Assembly: GCA_001516025.1 (NCBI GenBank)
Contig: LOEU01000021.1
Location: 95,550 to 159,549, forward strand
DNA: 64,000 nt
Source: a bacterium BRH_c32
GTDB taxonomy: Bacteria; Bacteroidota; Ignavibacteria; Ignavibacteriales; Melioribacteraceae
Direction of reading: 5' to 3'
Of the stretch, positions 39,364-48,814 are shown one piece after another. Every line of letters begins with the position of its first letter. Within the stretch, counting starts at the first letter, position 1. The notes under the pieces are model-generated. The model was not told the DNA's origin, ran no database searches, and saw only the letters and a list, made by a program, of their open reading frames with translations. The position numbers and the translations under genes are program-made.

Positions 39364-40488
39364 ATGAAAATAGGAATACTCGGGGGTGGGCAGTTAGCAC
39401 GCATGTCTTTAATCCCCGCTGTACGTTTAGGTTTCGATGTAGCAATTTTAGAAAAAACTGGCAATTCCCCTGCCGGTAAATTAACTAAAAATGAATTTGT
39501 CGGTTGGGTCGATGATAAAAAAGTCTTTAATAAATTTATAGATACCTGCGATATATTTACTTTAGAAAATGAATTTATTGATTATAAATATATTGAAGCG
39601 ATAGAGAAAAAAGGGAAGAAATGTGTCCCTTCTTCAAAGACTATCTCGTTGATCCAAGATAAGTTTATTCAAAAAAATGTATTCTCGGAAAATAGTATTC
39701 CGGTGGCTAAATTCATCGATATTAATTCTATATCGAATTACGCATCTATATCGAGTTTACTTGGAAGTAAATTTGTAGTTAAATCAAGAAAAATGGGTTA
39801 TGATGGATATGGGAATGCTTTAGTCAAAAATAAAAGTGACTTTAGCAAAGCTCTTAAAAAATTAAAATCAAGAAATTCTGATCTGTATGCTGAATCTTTT
39901 ATTGATTTTAGAAAAGAACTTGCCATAATAATAGTTAAAAGTAAAAACGAAATTGTATGCTATCCGGTGGTCGAATCAATTCAAAAAAATCATATATGTA
40001 AATTAGTTATTACTGAAGCAGACATTCCGGAAAAATCAAAGAAGGAAGTAATCAAAATTGCATATAAATGTATAGATGCAATCGATGGGGAAGGAATATT
40101 CGGTATAGAGTTTTTCTTGACTTCTGATGATAAGATCATCGTAAATGAAATTGCTCCACGCCCTCATAATACAGGTCATTATACAATCGATGCTTGCAGA
40201 ACGTCACAGTTTGAAAATCATATCCGCGCGGTATTAAGTTTGCCTCTCGGGGATACAAGTATGCATAGACCTAAAGCTGTTATGATAAATATTCTTGGTA
40301 AAAAAAACGGCAATTCCGAAATAAAAAATTATAAAACTATTTTGAAACAGGCTGATCTTCATCTTCATTTATATGGTAAGGATGAATCACGAGAAGGAAG
40401 AAAAATGGGGCATATTACCGCAATAGGAAATAGCGTTGATGCTCTCTTAATTAAAGTAAAAAAAGCTGATCGACAAATAAAAATTTAG
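39364..40488 (+). CDS. purK: 5-(carboxyamino)imidazole ribonucleotide synthase
   Basis: 374 residues, ATP-grasp enzyme: N-terminal [11 protein letters not shown], the central [14 protein letters not shown] loop and the C-terminal [17 protein letters not shown] signature. It makes N5-CAIR from AIR, bicarbonate and ATP in purine synthesis. It pairs with purE 8 bp downstream. Confidence 0.97.
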   Translation: MKIGILGGGQLARMSLIPAVRLGFDVAILEKTGNSPAGKLTKNEFVGWVDDKKVFNKFIDTCDIFTLENEFIDYKYIEAIEKKGKKCVPSSKTISLIQDKFIQKNVFSENSIPVAKFIDINSISNYASISSLLGSKFVVKSRKMGYDGYGNALVKNKSDFSKALKKLKSRNSDLYAESFIDFRKELAIIIVKSKNEIVCYPVVESIQKNHICKLVITEADIPEKSKKEVIKIAYKCIDAIDGEGIFGIEFFLTSDDKIIVNEIAPRPHNTGHYTIDACRTSQFENHIRAVLSLPLGDTSMHRPKAVMINILGKKNGNSEIKNYKTILKQADLHLHLYGKDESREGRKMGHITAIGNSVDALLIKVKKADRQIKI

Positions 40489-40496
40489 GTGAATTT

Positions 40497-40988
40497 ATGG
40501 CTAATCCATTAGTAGGTATTATTATGGGAAGTGATTCTGATTTTAACGTAATGAAAAATGCAGGTGAAGTTTGCAAACAATTCAATATTCCTTACGAAAT
40601 AAGAATTGTTTCAGCTCATCGCACTCCAAATCAAGTCAAAGAATATGCCGATTCAGCTTATGAAAGAGGGATAAAAGTAATTATTGCAGGCGCCGGCGGT
40701 GCTGCTCATCTTCCGGGATTGACTGCCTCTCACACCGCGCTCCCCGTAATTGGTGTGCCTGTTAAAAGCAAATCATTCGATGGAATGGATTCGCTTCTTT
40801 CGATTGTCCAAATGCCTTCCGGCGTACCTGTGGCTACTGTTGCTATCGATAATGCTAAAAATGCGGGACTTTTAGCTATACAAATTCTTGCCACCTCCGA
40901 TGATAAATTATTTCAAAAATTTATTGATTTTAAGAAGGAAATGGAGAAAGAATCGATGGCTAAAAATGATAAATTGGGCTTAGTCTGA
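40497..40988 (+). CDS. purE: N5-carboxyaminoimidazole ribonucleotide mutase
   Basis: 163 residues. [10 protein letters not shown] near the N-terminus, SAHRTP near 41-46 and [11 protein letters not shown] near 63-73 form the class I PurE active site. It moves the carboxylate of N5-CAIR to give CAIR. It follows purK by 8 bp and overlaps the convergent cation transporter by 9 bp. Confidence 0.97.
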   Translation: MANPLVGIIMGSDSDFNVMKNAGEVCKQFNIPYEIRIVSAHRTPNQVKEYADSAYERGIKVIIAGAGGAAHLPGLTASHTALPVIGVPVKSKSFDGMDSLLSIVQMPSGVPVATVAIDNAKNAGLLAIQILATSDDKLFQKFIDFKKEMEKESMAKNDKLGLV

Positions 40989-41978
40989 TACTTTATAAAC
41001 GGGGTCTCCGATAAGTTTCTTTGCATCCCAAGCAAAGTCAATCGCTTTTGCTTCTGTTCGATAAACGCAATTATCTACGTTGCAATATTTACATACTTCC
41101 GGCTTGCAATAATCCATGTGGATCCTAACGCTAAAGTTTGGGAATAATTTCTTAAATTCTGCTTCAATAAACTCTTCTTCTAGATGTGATTGCTTTATGG
41201 AAAAGTAGTAGGGAAGTATCATGTGAAAATCTAAAAATAATGTTTCGGCAGATTTCCAAAACCGAAGATGATGAATATCCATCCAATAATCTTTTTTAAT
41301 TCTGTTTATTGTATCTAAGATAATCTGTAATGTCTCGGGGTCAGTTTCATTCATAATACCGCCGATCGATTCCCTCATTAATTTATATCCTGTATAAAGG
41401 ATATTTAGCGCAACTATAATAGCAAAAATAGGATCTATAATTTGATAACCGGTGAGCATAACTACTACTAAGCCGACTACTACTCCTATACTCGTAAATG
41501 AATCTGTTAATACATGCTTTCCATCTGCTGTAAGAATTAAGGATTTAGTCTTTTTCCCTTTAGCAATTAGATAATAACCTAAAAATAAATTTATAATCCC
41601 TGCAGCGGCAATTATATAAGTACCAATATCAAGTTTCTCTATTTTGACGCCATTAATTAGACTAAGTAAGGAAAAATAGATGATTGTAATAGCAGCGGTA
41701 AGAATAAGAAAGCCTTCCACACCGGCAGAAAGATATTCAATTTTTCCATGTCCGTAAAGGTGGGATTCATCGGCAGGTTGTGCACTAAGATAAATGCTAT
41801 ATAATGCCATTGAAGTTGCCATTACATGGACAACAGATTCTGCAGCATCAGAAAATATCGCATTTGAACCTGTGATCAGATATGCAGACATTTTAAATAT
41901 AAACATCCCAATTCCTACAAAAAGAGAGATGTAAGCCGCTTTTTTCTTTTCCGGTAAATTTTCTTGTACAAGCTTCAT
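40980..41978 (-). CDS. Cation diffusion facilitator family transporter
   Basis: 332 residues: six predicted membrane helices in the first 200 residues, then a cytoplasmic domain. SDAAESVVH in helix II and [10 protein letters not shown] in helix V are in the place of the CDF metal site, though the usual HD-x3-D pattern is changed (D-x3-E and H-x3-D). The C-terminus carries a Cys cluster [14 protein letters not shown] not usual in CDF proteins. Exports a divalent metal, type not known. Confidence 0.9.
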   Translation of the reverse strand: MKLVQENLPEKKKAAYISLFVGIGMFIFKMSAYLITGSNAIFSDAAESVVHVMATSMALYSIYLSAQPADESHLYGHGKIEYLSAGVEGFLILTAAITIIYFSLLSLINGVKIEKLDIGTYIIAAAGIINLFLGYYLIAKGKKTKSLILTADGKHVLTDSFTSIGVVVGLVVVMLTGYQIIDPIFAIIVALNILYTGYKLMRESIGGIMNETDPETLQIILDTINRIKKDYWMDIHHLRFWKSAETLFLDFHMILPYYFSIKQSHLEEEFIEAEFKKLFPNFSVRIHMDYCKPEVCKYCNVDNCVYRTEAKAIDFAWDAKKLIGDPVYKVSD

Positions 41979-42181
41979 TTATCTTATTTCCTTTCCTCAA
42001 ACTTAATGAAAGATTTGCAAATAGTATAATAGTTTCTCACAATTAGGAATATTTAGAATTAATTAACAAAAAACATTGTAAAAAATATAAAAAACCTTGA
42101 AAACAGCTTAAAAACAAATTAAGACATTGGCATACAATATGATTATATAAGGAATAAAATCAAATTAAATAAGAGAAAAAG
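41979..42181. promoter_or_regulatory. Divergent control region ahead of the hydrogenase operon
   Basis: 203 bp, strongly AT-rich, between the cation transporter and the first hydrogenase gene. It contains a TATAAT (42025-42030) without a good -35 and a sigma-54-like element at 42127-42143. Poly-A tracts near 42068-42118 may bend DNA. It must hold the promoter for the 12-kb operon. Confidence 0.5.
42127..42143 (+). promoter_or_regulatory. Possible sigma-54 promoter core
   Basis: TTGGCATACAATATGAT matches the -24 half of the sigma-54 consensus well (TTGGCA) but the -12 half weakly (ATGA for TTGC). It lies 39 bp before the NuoE-like start. An NtrC-type regulator is encoded at 335-1696. Tentative. 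Confidence 0.3.
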
Positions 42182-42673
42182 ATGCACAATCATATTTTTG
42201 AAAAATACGTACCCGGAGATAGAAGCAGTCTTATAGCTCTTTTACAGGACGTTCAAGAAATTTATGGCTATTTGCCTCAGGAAGCATTAAAAGATATTTC
42301 GGAATTTATAAAAGTCCCATTAAGCGGAATTTATGGAGTGGCTACTTTTTATAATCAATTCCGTTTGAAACCATTAGGAAAGAATGTTATCAGAGTTTGC
42401 AGAGGAACTGCATGCCACGTAAAAAATTCTGCTAATATTTTAATGGCTCTTGAAATGGAATTAGGTGTTAAAGCCGGTGATACTACAAGAGATAAATTAT
42501 TTACTTTAGAAACTGTTGCTTGTATTGGCGCATGCAGTATTGCACCCGTGGTTAATATTAATCAAGAATATTTCGGAAGAGTTACCGTTAAAGAAATTCC
42601 TAAAATTCTAAAAAAATATCGTCAAGAAGAAGCTTTAAAATCGAAGTCAGAACAATCCGTGAGTGTAGAATGA
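42182..42673 (+). CDS. NuoE-like thioredoxin-fold [2Fe-2S] subunit, hydrogenase set 1
   Basis: 163 residues. The four cysteines for a [2Fe-2S] cluster are in CRGTAC (C-x4-C) and CIGAC (C-x3-C). An N-terminal helical part precedes. In trimeric HydABC hydrogenases this subunit (HydC) passes electrons toward the NuoF-like subunit. It overlaps the next gene by ATGA and is the first gene of the operon. Confidence 0.94.
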   Translation: MHNHIFEKYVPGDRSSLIALLQDVQEIYGYLPQEALKDISEFIKVPLSGIYGVATFYNQFRLKPLGKNVIRVCRGTACHVKNSANILMALEMELGVKAGDTTRDKLFTLETVACIGACSIAPVVNINQEYFGRVTVKEIPKILKKYRQEEALKSKSEQSVSVE

Positions 42674-44655
42674 AAAATTTTATTGAAACCTGCTGTAATG
42701 AATGTTGGCATTCTAGTGAAAATCCGTGCGAACAGTTTGTACTCTGCTGCACCGAAGGTCCCCTTTGCCATCAGAATCCTGAATGTAAAGAAAAATTTCA
42801 AAATCTTAATAAAGAATTACTTTATCAGAAACACGATATCCCTGTTATCTTTATTGGAATGGGAACATGCGGACTAGCATCAGGCGCTGAAAAAGTAAAA
42901 ACTGCTATTGAAGAAGAATTAAAAAAACTAAATATCGAAGCAAGAATAGTCCCCACCGGATGTATCGGTTTTTGCGCCAGAGAAGTGATTGTTGATATAA
43001 AAGTACCAAATGAAAAAAGAGTCGCTTATTGCGAAGTTACTCCTAAGGACGTTCCTGAATTAATTAAAACTGCTATCCTTGAAAAGAAAATTTTTGATAG
43101 AAAATTTCTTGGAATTCATGGTCAGGGAGATGAAGGTCATATTAGTATTGATCAAGTTCCATTCTTCAAACGCCAACATAAAATTGTTTTAGAGAAATGC
43201 GGTATCATTAATCCCGATTCTATTGATGAATATATAGCTAATGGCGGATTCAAAGCATTAGATAAAGCACTTAGAATAATGACTCCGGAAACCGTTGTCA
43301 AAGAAGTAAAAGATAGCGGACTTAGAGGAAGAGGGGGCGGAGGTTTCGCTACCGGTCTTAAATGGGAAATTGCTCTTAAACAAAAAAATGATAAAAAATA
43401 TATTATATGTAATGCAGATGAAGGTGATCCCGGAGCATTTATGGATCGTTCGGTTTTAGAAAGCGACCCATATAAAATGGTAGAAGGTATTATGATCGCC
43501 GCTTATGCAATTGGAGCTTCATCAGGTTATGTTTATTGCCGTGCTGAATATCCGCTCGCTATCGAAAGAATATTAAATGCAATCGCTAAATGTAAAGAAT
43601 ATGGACTTCTAGGAAATAATATTCTAGGAACAGATTTTTCCTTTGAACTGAAGATTAAAAAAGGTGCGGGAGCATTCGTATGCGGAGAAGAAACCGCATT
43701 AATTGCATCTATCGAAGGTAAAAGAGGTATGCCTAAACCTCGTCCTCCTTACCCATCGATTTCAGGTTTGTTTAATAAACCTACGGTTATTAATAACGTT
43801 GAAACATTTGCCAATGTTACATCTATAATCAACCGAGGTGCAAACTGGTTAAACTCTATCGGTACTAAAACAAGTAAAGGTACTAAAGTATTCGCACTTA
43901 GCGGTAACGTAAAATATAGCGGTCTTGTTGAAGTCCCTATGGGAATTACATTAAGAGAAGTGGTCTTCGATATTGCCGGTGGCATACCTGACGGTAAAAA
44001 TTTCAAAGCGGTTCAAATCGGCGGTCCTTCCGGTGGTTGCTTACCGGATTCGGTTATGGATACTGAAATCGATTATGAATCATTGAAAAACGTCGGAGCT
44101 ATGATGGGTTCGGGCGGATTCGTAATTATGGATGAAGATACTTGTATGGTTGATGTAGCTAAATATTTTCTGAATTTCATTAAAGATGAATCATGCGGTA
44201 AATGCGTTCCATGCAGAGAAGGAACTAAACGATTATTGGAAATTATTGAAAGAATCCCTACTGCTTATTCTGAAAAGACCAATAAACTCGAACAACTTCA
44301 GAGATTCAAAGGCATTATGCACATGCAAAGATTAGCTGATGTAATTAAAGATACTTCTCTTTGCGGATTAGGTCAGACTGCTCCTAATCCAATTCTCTCG
44401 GGTCTAAGATATTTTAGAGAAGAATATGAAGAACATCTATATGAAAGATATTGTAAAGCAGGTGTTTGTAAGGAACTATTAACCTATTCAATTGATAATG
44501 ATATTTGTTCTGGATGCGGACTTTGCGCTAAGAAATGTTCTGTCGAAGCAATTGTAGGTGATAAAAAAATGCCTCATTATATTGTTCAAGAAAAATGTAT
44601 CAAATGCGGTATGTGTGTAGAAACTTGCCGATTTGAAGCTATTACAGTTAATTAA
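42670..44655 (+). CDS. NuoF-like flavin/NADH subunit with extra Fe-S domains, hydrogenase set 1
   Basis: 661 residues. N-terminal Cys-rich stretch (C8, C9, C12, C20, C26, C27, C33, C39), then a thioredoxin-like [2Fe-2S] domain (about 55-140). The FMN/NADH core has GRGGGGFATG near 217 and NADEGDPGAF near 247; an SLBB domain and [4Fe-4S] motif CGKCVPC follow. Two C-terminal ferredoxin-type [4Fe-4S] motifs (CSGCGLCAKKC, CIKCGMCVETC) end the protein. This is the HydB layout of Thermotoga-type electron-bifurcating hydrogenases, which use NADH and reduced ferredoxin together. Confidence 0.94.
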   Translation: MKNFIETCCNECWHSSENPCEQFVLCCTEGPLCHQNPECKEKFQNLNKELLYQKHDIPVIFIGMGTCGLASGAEKVKTAIEEELKKLNIEARIVPTGCIGFCAREVIVDIKVPNEKRVAYCEVTPKDVPELIKTAILEKKIFDRKFLGIHGQGDEGHISIDQVPFFKRQHKIVLEKCGIINPDSIDEYIANGGFKALDKALRIMTPETVVKEVKDSGLRGRGGGGFATGLKWEIALKQKNDKKYIICNADEGDPGAFMDRSVLESDPYKMVEGIMIAAYAIGASSGYVYCRAEYPLAIERILNAIAKCKEYGLLGNNILGTDFSFELKIKKGAGAFVCGEETALIASIEGKRGMPKPRPPYPSISGLFNKPTVINNVETFANVTSIINRGANWLNSIGTKTSKGTKVFALSGNVKYSGLVEVPMGITLREVVFDIAGGIPDGKNFKAVQIGGPSGGCLPDSVMDTEIDYESLKNVGAMMGSGGFVIMDEDTCMVDVAKYFLNFIKDESCGKCVPCREGTKRLLEIIERIPTAYSEKTNKLEQLQRFKGIMHMQRLADVIKDTSLCGLGQTAPNPILSGLRYFREEYEEHLYERYCKAGVCKELLTYSIDNDICSGCGLCAKKCSVEAIVGDKKMPHYIVQEKCIKCGMCVETCRFEAITVN

Positions 44656-44678
44656 TTTGAAACCGGAGATAGAAAAAA

Positions 44679-46406
44679 ATGTTAGAATTAACTATAAATA
44701 ATATAAAAGTAAAAGCAGAAGAGGGGATGACGATTTTAGATGCCGCGAAATCAGTCGGTATTAATATTCCAACTTTATGCCATATGAAAGATTTATTCCC
44801 CACCGGAGCATGTAGAATTTGCGTTGTAGAGGTAGATGGAATGCGAGGATTAACCCCTTCTTGCGCTTATCCGGTTACAGAAGGGATGAAAGTTCAAACT
44901 AATACTCCGAGAGTCAGGATTGCAAGAAAAACCATCGTAGAGTTATTAATTGAAAATCATCCACAAGATTGTTTGGTCTGCGTCCGTAATAAAAATTGCG
45001 AATTACAAGATCTTTCAGAGACTTATAACGTAAGAGAACATAGATATTGCGGCGAGAAAAAAGATCATGCAATTGATATATCAAGTGCTTCGATGGAAAG
45101 AGACCCTGCTAAATGTATCTTATGTGGTAGATGCGTTAGAACTTGTGGAGAAATCCAAAAAATCGGCGCAATCGATTTTACGAATAGAGGTTTTTATAGC
45201 ACTGTTACAACTCCTTATAATATTGGATTAAACGTTAGTGATTGTATCCTATGCGGTCAATGTATTCTTGTCTGCCCAACCGCTGCACTTAGAGAAAAAA
45301 GCAGCTCTAAAGAAGTAATGAATGCAATTACTGATAAAACGAAATTTACTGTAGTTCAAGTAGCTCCTGCAGTTAGAGCCTCCATCGGTGAAGAATATAA
45401 TTTACCTCTTGGTACAAATGCTACGGGACAATTGGTAACTGGATTAAAACGACTTGGATTCGATAGAGTATTTGATACTAACTTCGCAGCCGATCTTACA
45501 ATTATGGAAGAAGCAACTGAATTAATTCATAGGGTAAGTAATAATGGCACCTTGCCGATGTTTACAAGCTGCTGCCCGGGTTGGGTAAAATATATTGAAC
45601 AAAATAGCCCTGAATTGCTCCCTCACGTTTCTACTTGTAAATCACCTCACGAGATGGAAGGTGCTGTATTAAAATCCTATTATGCTAAAAAAATGGGTTT
45701 GAAACCGGAAGAGATTTATGTTGTCTCTATCATGCCTTGCACAGTTAAGAAATTTGAATCCGGAAGAGCAGAACTATCTCAAGATAAGTTGCAAGATGTT
45801 GATGCTGTTCTTACAACTCGTGAATTGGTGAGATTATTCAAAGCCGCAGGAATCGATTTTAATGATTTACCTGAAGATAAATTCGATAATCCACTTGGAG
45901 ATTCTACAGGTGCGGCTGCAATATTTGGTACATCAGGCGGTGTAATGGAAGCGGCTCTTAGAACTGCCTATTTCAAACTTACAGGCACTGAGCTTGATAA
46001 TCTTGCTCTTGAAGATGTTAGAGGTAATGATGGATTAAAAGCTTCTACCATTGATATTAATGGTCTCGAAGTTAGAGTGGCTGTTGTTAATGGTATCGGA
46101 AATGTTGGTCCTGTTCTTGACGAGATAAAAAACGGTACTTCTAAATATCATTTTGTCGAAGTTATGGCTTGCCCCGGCGGTTGTATTAATGGCGGCGGAC
46201 AACCTATTCATCAAAAACCGGAAAAAGTAAAAAAACGCGTTCAAGCTCTTTATGAAATAGATTCGAAAATGAAAAACAGACGATCACATGAAAATGAATC
46301 GGTACAGAAATTATATAAAGAGTTCTTAATCGAACCAAATTCTCATGTGGCACATGAAGTACTTCATACGACTTATGTTGATAGAAAAAAGATACTGAAT
46401 AACTAA
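44679..46406 (+). CDS. hydA: [FeFe] hydrogenase catalytic subunit, set 1
   Basis: 575 residues, M3-type layout: N-terminal [2Fe-2S] (CRICVVEV region), a His-ligated [4Fe-4S] (HPQDCLVCVRNKNC), two ferredoxin-type clusters (CILCGRC, CILCGQC), then the H-cluster domain. The H-cluster motifs are L1 TSCCPGW (C298, C299), L2 MPCTVKKFE (C354) and L3 MACPGGCINGG (C498, C502). The C-terminus carries the small-subunit-like RRSHEN segment. All catalytic cysteines are intact, so it should make or use H2. H-cluster maturases HydE/F/G are not in the window. Confidence 0.97.
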   Translation: MLELTINNIKVKAEEGMTILDAAKSVGINIPTLCHMKDLFPTGACRICVVEVDGMRGLTPSCAYPVTEGMKVQTNTPRVRIARKTIVELLIENHPQDCLVCVRNKNCELQDLSETYNVREHRYCGEKKDHAIDISSASMERDPAKCILCGRCVRTCGEIQKIGAIDFTNRGFYSTVTTPYNIGLNVSDCILCGQCILVCPTAALREKSSSKEVMNAITDKTKFTVVQVAPAVRASIGEEYNLPLGTNATGQLVTGLKRLGFDRVFDTNFAADLTIMEEATELIHRVSNNGTLPMFTSCCPGWVKYIEQNSPELLPHVSTCKSPHEMEGAVLKSYYAKKMGLKPEEIYVVSIMPCTVKKFESGRAELSQDKLQDVDAVLTTRELVRLFKAAGIDFNDLPEDKFDNPLGDSTGAAAIFGTSGGVMEAALRTAYFKLTGTELDNLALEDVRGNDGLKASTIDINGLEVRVAVVNGIGNVGPVLDEIKNGTSKYHFVEVMACPGGCINGGGQPIHQKPEKVKKRVQALYEIDSKMKNRRSHENESVQKLYKEFLIEPNSHVAHEVLHTTYVDRKKILNN

Positions 46407-48382
46407 TGACCGGTATAGTAACCACGATATTGCAAAGATGCAGAAGATGTTATTCTTGCGTCAGAGAATGTCCTGCTCAAGCTATTAAGGTAATTAATGG
46501 TCAAGCAGTGGTTATTGAAGAGCGTTGTATCGTATGTGGGCATTGCGTTACTGTATGTTCACAAAATGCCAAGAAAGTGGTTGATGATAAAGAATTCGTT
46601 TTAAAGCAGATATTAGCAAGCGGGAAGGCAGCAGCTATGATTGCTCCTTCCTTTCCAGTTTCTTTTCCGGATAACTATGATAATCTTGTCGGTGGCTTAA
46701 AAGAAATAGGATTTTCTCATGTGTTTGAAACTTCTTTTGGCGCTGATTTAGTAAGCCAGCTTTATCCGAGTTTTATAGAAGAAAATAAAGATAAAACAAT
46801 CATAAGTTCACCTTGCCCGGCTGTTACTAATTGGATAGAAAAGTATTATGTCGATCTTATTCCAAATATCGCTACTATTGTTTCTCCAATGATTGCAATG
46901 GGAAGATATCTTAAACAAAAATTAGGCGAAAATTATAATATTGTGTTTATCGGACCTTGTATTGCAAAGAAAAGTGAGTATCAAGATGATGAAGTTTCAG
47001 GTGTAATTGATGCCGTCCTTACATTTGTAGAATTACAGGAGGTATTTGAAGAATTAAGAATCGATTTGAATAAATGTGAAACCGTTCCTTTCGACCCCCC
47101 GTATGCTAATATGGGTAAGACATATCCATTAACAGGTGGCTTACTCAAGACTTCCGAACTATCAAATGATATTCTTCAGAATGATATTCTTGTAGTTGAA
47201 GGAAAGAAAAACGTTAAAAAAGTTATTCAAGAAATAAGCAATAATAAAGTTAAAGCAAAATTTGTAGATATATTATTCTGTGAAGGGTGTATTAATGGAC
47301 CTGCGGCAGGAAGCGATCTTGATAACTATTCACGCAAAATTAAAGTTGTAGATTATATAAACCATAATATTAATAATATCGATAAAGCAGTTTGGAAAAG
47401 TGAAATCTACAATAGTAGAGATTTGGACTTAACAAGAAAATTTGATGATAAAAATCAAAGAAGGCAAATGCCTTCCGAAGAGGAAATTAAAAAAATTCTT
47501 GCACAAACTGAAAAATTTCTAGTTACCGATGAACTTAATTGTGGCTCTTGCGGATATCCTACATGCAGAGAATATGCCATTGCAATTGCAAAGGGATTGG
47601 CTGAAGAGGATATGTGCCTTCCTTATTTAATCGAAAAATTAGAAGATGCCAATAGAGCTTTAAAAGAAACTCAAGAACAATTACACAGCGCAGAGAAGTT
47701 GGCTTCTATTGGTCAATTAGCTGCCGGTGTGGCTCATGAAATAAATAATCCGCTCGGTACTATTATGCTTTACGCTTCCATGATGAAACGTAAAATGGAA
47801 AAAACTAATTGTTCAGAACAGAATAGTGATGATCTTCAACTAATTCTCGAGGAAGCAACTCGTTGTAAAAATATTGTAGCTAATCTGCTCAATTTTGCTC
47901 GTCAGGGCAAAATAAAATTATCTATAATCAAATTGAACGATTTGATTATCAATATTGTATCGGCTATTAAAATAAATCCTGATAATTCTGATATAATAAT
48001 TAATCTGCATGATAATACTGAAGGTGCGGCGATTGAGGGGGATTCAGATCAACTTAAACAAGTATTTCTTAATGTACTTAATAATTCAGTTGAAGCCTTA
48101 GAGGCAAGCTCAATAAAAAATATTACAATTAATATAGATCAAGATGATGAAAATCTAATTACTAATATTATCGATACAGGAGTTGGTATTCCAGAAGAAA
48201 ATATAAATAAACTTTTTACACCTTTTTTTACAACTAAAAAAATGGGTAAAGGTACTGGCTTAGGTTTAGCAATTACTTATGGAATTGTGAAAATGCACAA
48301 AGGGGATATCACTGTAAAGACGATTTTAGGTAAAGGAAGTGATTTCAAAATCAAATTGCCAAAAATAATAATTAAAAAATAA
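46406..48382 (+). CDS. Sensory [FeFe]-hydrogenase fused to histidine kinase (HydS-like)
   Basis: 658 residues, one shared base with hydA. Domains: two ferredoxin clusters (C12/15/18/22; C41/44/47/51), a diverged H-cluster domain (about 70-330) with SPCPAV (C137), GPCIAKKSE (C185) and FCEGCINGP (C292, C295). An Fe-S motif C-x2-C-x4-C-x16-C follows at 379-404, then a coil, HisKA (H444 in VAHEINNP) and a HATPase domain (about 535-655). Compared with hydA the first L1 cysteine, the proton-relay one, is Pro. This matches group C sensory hydrogenases thought to detect H2 or redox state. It should be cytoplasmic, as no membrane helix is seen. Confidence 0.93.
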   Translation: MTGIVTTILQRCRRCYSCVRECPAQAIKVINGQAVVIEERCIVCGHCVTVCSQNAKKVVDDKEFVLKQILASGKAAAMIAPSFPVSFPDNYDNLVGGLKEIGFSHVFETSFGADLVSQLYPSFIEENKDKTIISSPCPAVTNWIEKYYVDLIPNIATIVSPMIAMGRYLKQKLGENYNIVFIGPCIAKKSEYQDDEVSGVIDAVLTFVELQEVFEELRIDLNKCETVPFDPPYANMGKTYPLTGGLLKTSELSNDILQNDILVVEGKKNVKKVIQEISNNKVKAKFVDILFCEGCINGPAAGSDLDNYSRKIKVVDYINHNINNIDKAVWKSEIYNSRDLDLTRKFDDKNQRRQMPSEEEIKKILAQTEKFLVTDELNCGSCGYPTCREYAIAIAKGLAEEDMCLPYLIEKLEDANRALKETQEQLHSAEKLASIGQLAAGVAHEINNPLGTIMLYASMMKRKMEKTNCSEQNSDDLQLILEEATRCKNIVANLLNFARQGKIKLSIIKLNDLIINIVSAIKINPDNSDIIINLHDNTEGAAIEGDSDQLKQVFLNVLNNSVEALEASSIKNITINIDQDDENLITNIIDTGVGIPEENINKLFTPFFTTKKMGKGTGLGLAITYGIVKMHKGDITVKTILGKGSDFKIKLPKIIIKK

Positions 48383-48402
48383 ATAGAATTTGGAGAAAAA
48401 TA

Positions 48403-48810
48403 ATGGATTTATTGGTAAAAAAAATATTACTTGTGGATGATGATATCGATTTATTGGAACAAAACAAGTTAATCCTTCTAAGCAAGGGTTTTCAGGTGGT
48501 TACAGGTGAATCCGGAGCTGAAGGATGGAGTTTATTCCAAAAAGAAAAACCGGATGCGTGTATCGTGGATTTAATTATGGAGCAGATGGATTCCGGCTTC
48601 GTATTAACTCACCGAATTAAGAAAACTGAACATGGCAAAAAAATTCCTGTTTTTATTCTTACTTCCGCCACTTATGAAACAGGTTTTAAATTCAGTGCTT
48701 CTACCGAAGAAGAGAAAGAGTGGATTAAATGTGACGGAATTTTACATAAACCGGTTGTTGTAGAAGAATTGATTACGAAATTGGAAAATTTTACACCTAA
48801 GACGAATTAA
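48403..48810 (+). CDS. Single-domain response regulator (receiver)
   Basis: 135 residues: VDDD at 11-14, phospho-acceptor D56 in CIVDLIMEQ, a Thr/Ser switch in ILTSATYETG and a Lys in HKPV. There is no output domain, so it should act by protein contact or phosphotransfer. It lies 20 bp after the HydS-like kinase, its most likely phosphate donor. A longer loop with SASTEEEKE near 105-112 is unusual for receivers. Confidence 0.93.
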   Translation: MDLLVKKILLVDDDIDLLEQNKLILLSKGFQVVTGESGAEGWSLFQKEKPDACIVDLIMEQMDSGFVLTHRIKKTEHGKKIPVFILTSATYETGFKFSASTEEEKEWIKCDGILHKPVVVEELITKLENFTPKTN

Positions 48811-48814
48811 TAAA

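Noticed and set aside
42025..42030. TATAAT as a sigma-70 -10 box for the hydrogenase operon
   Set aside because: No -35 at 16-18 bp upstream (only CTTAAT), and it is 150 bp from the gene; chance is likely in such AT-rich DNA.
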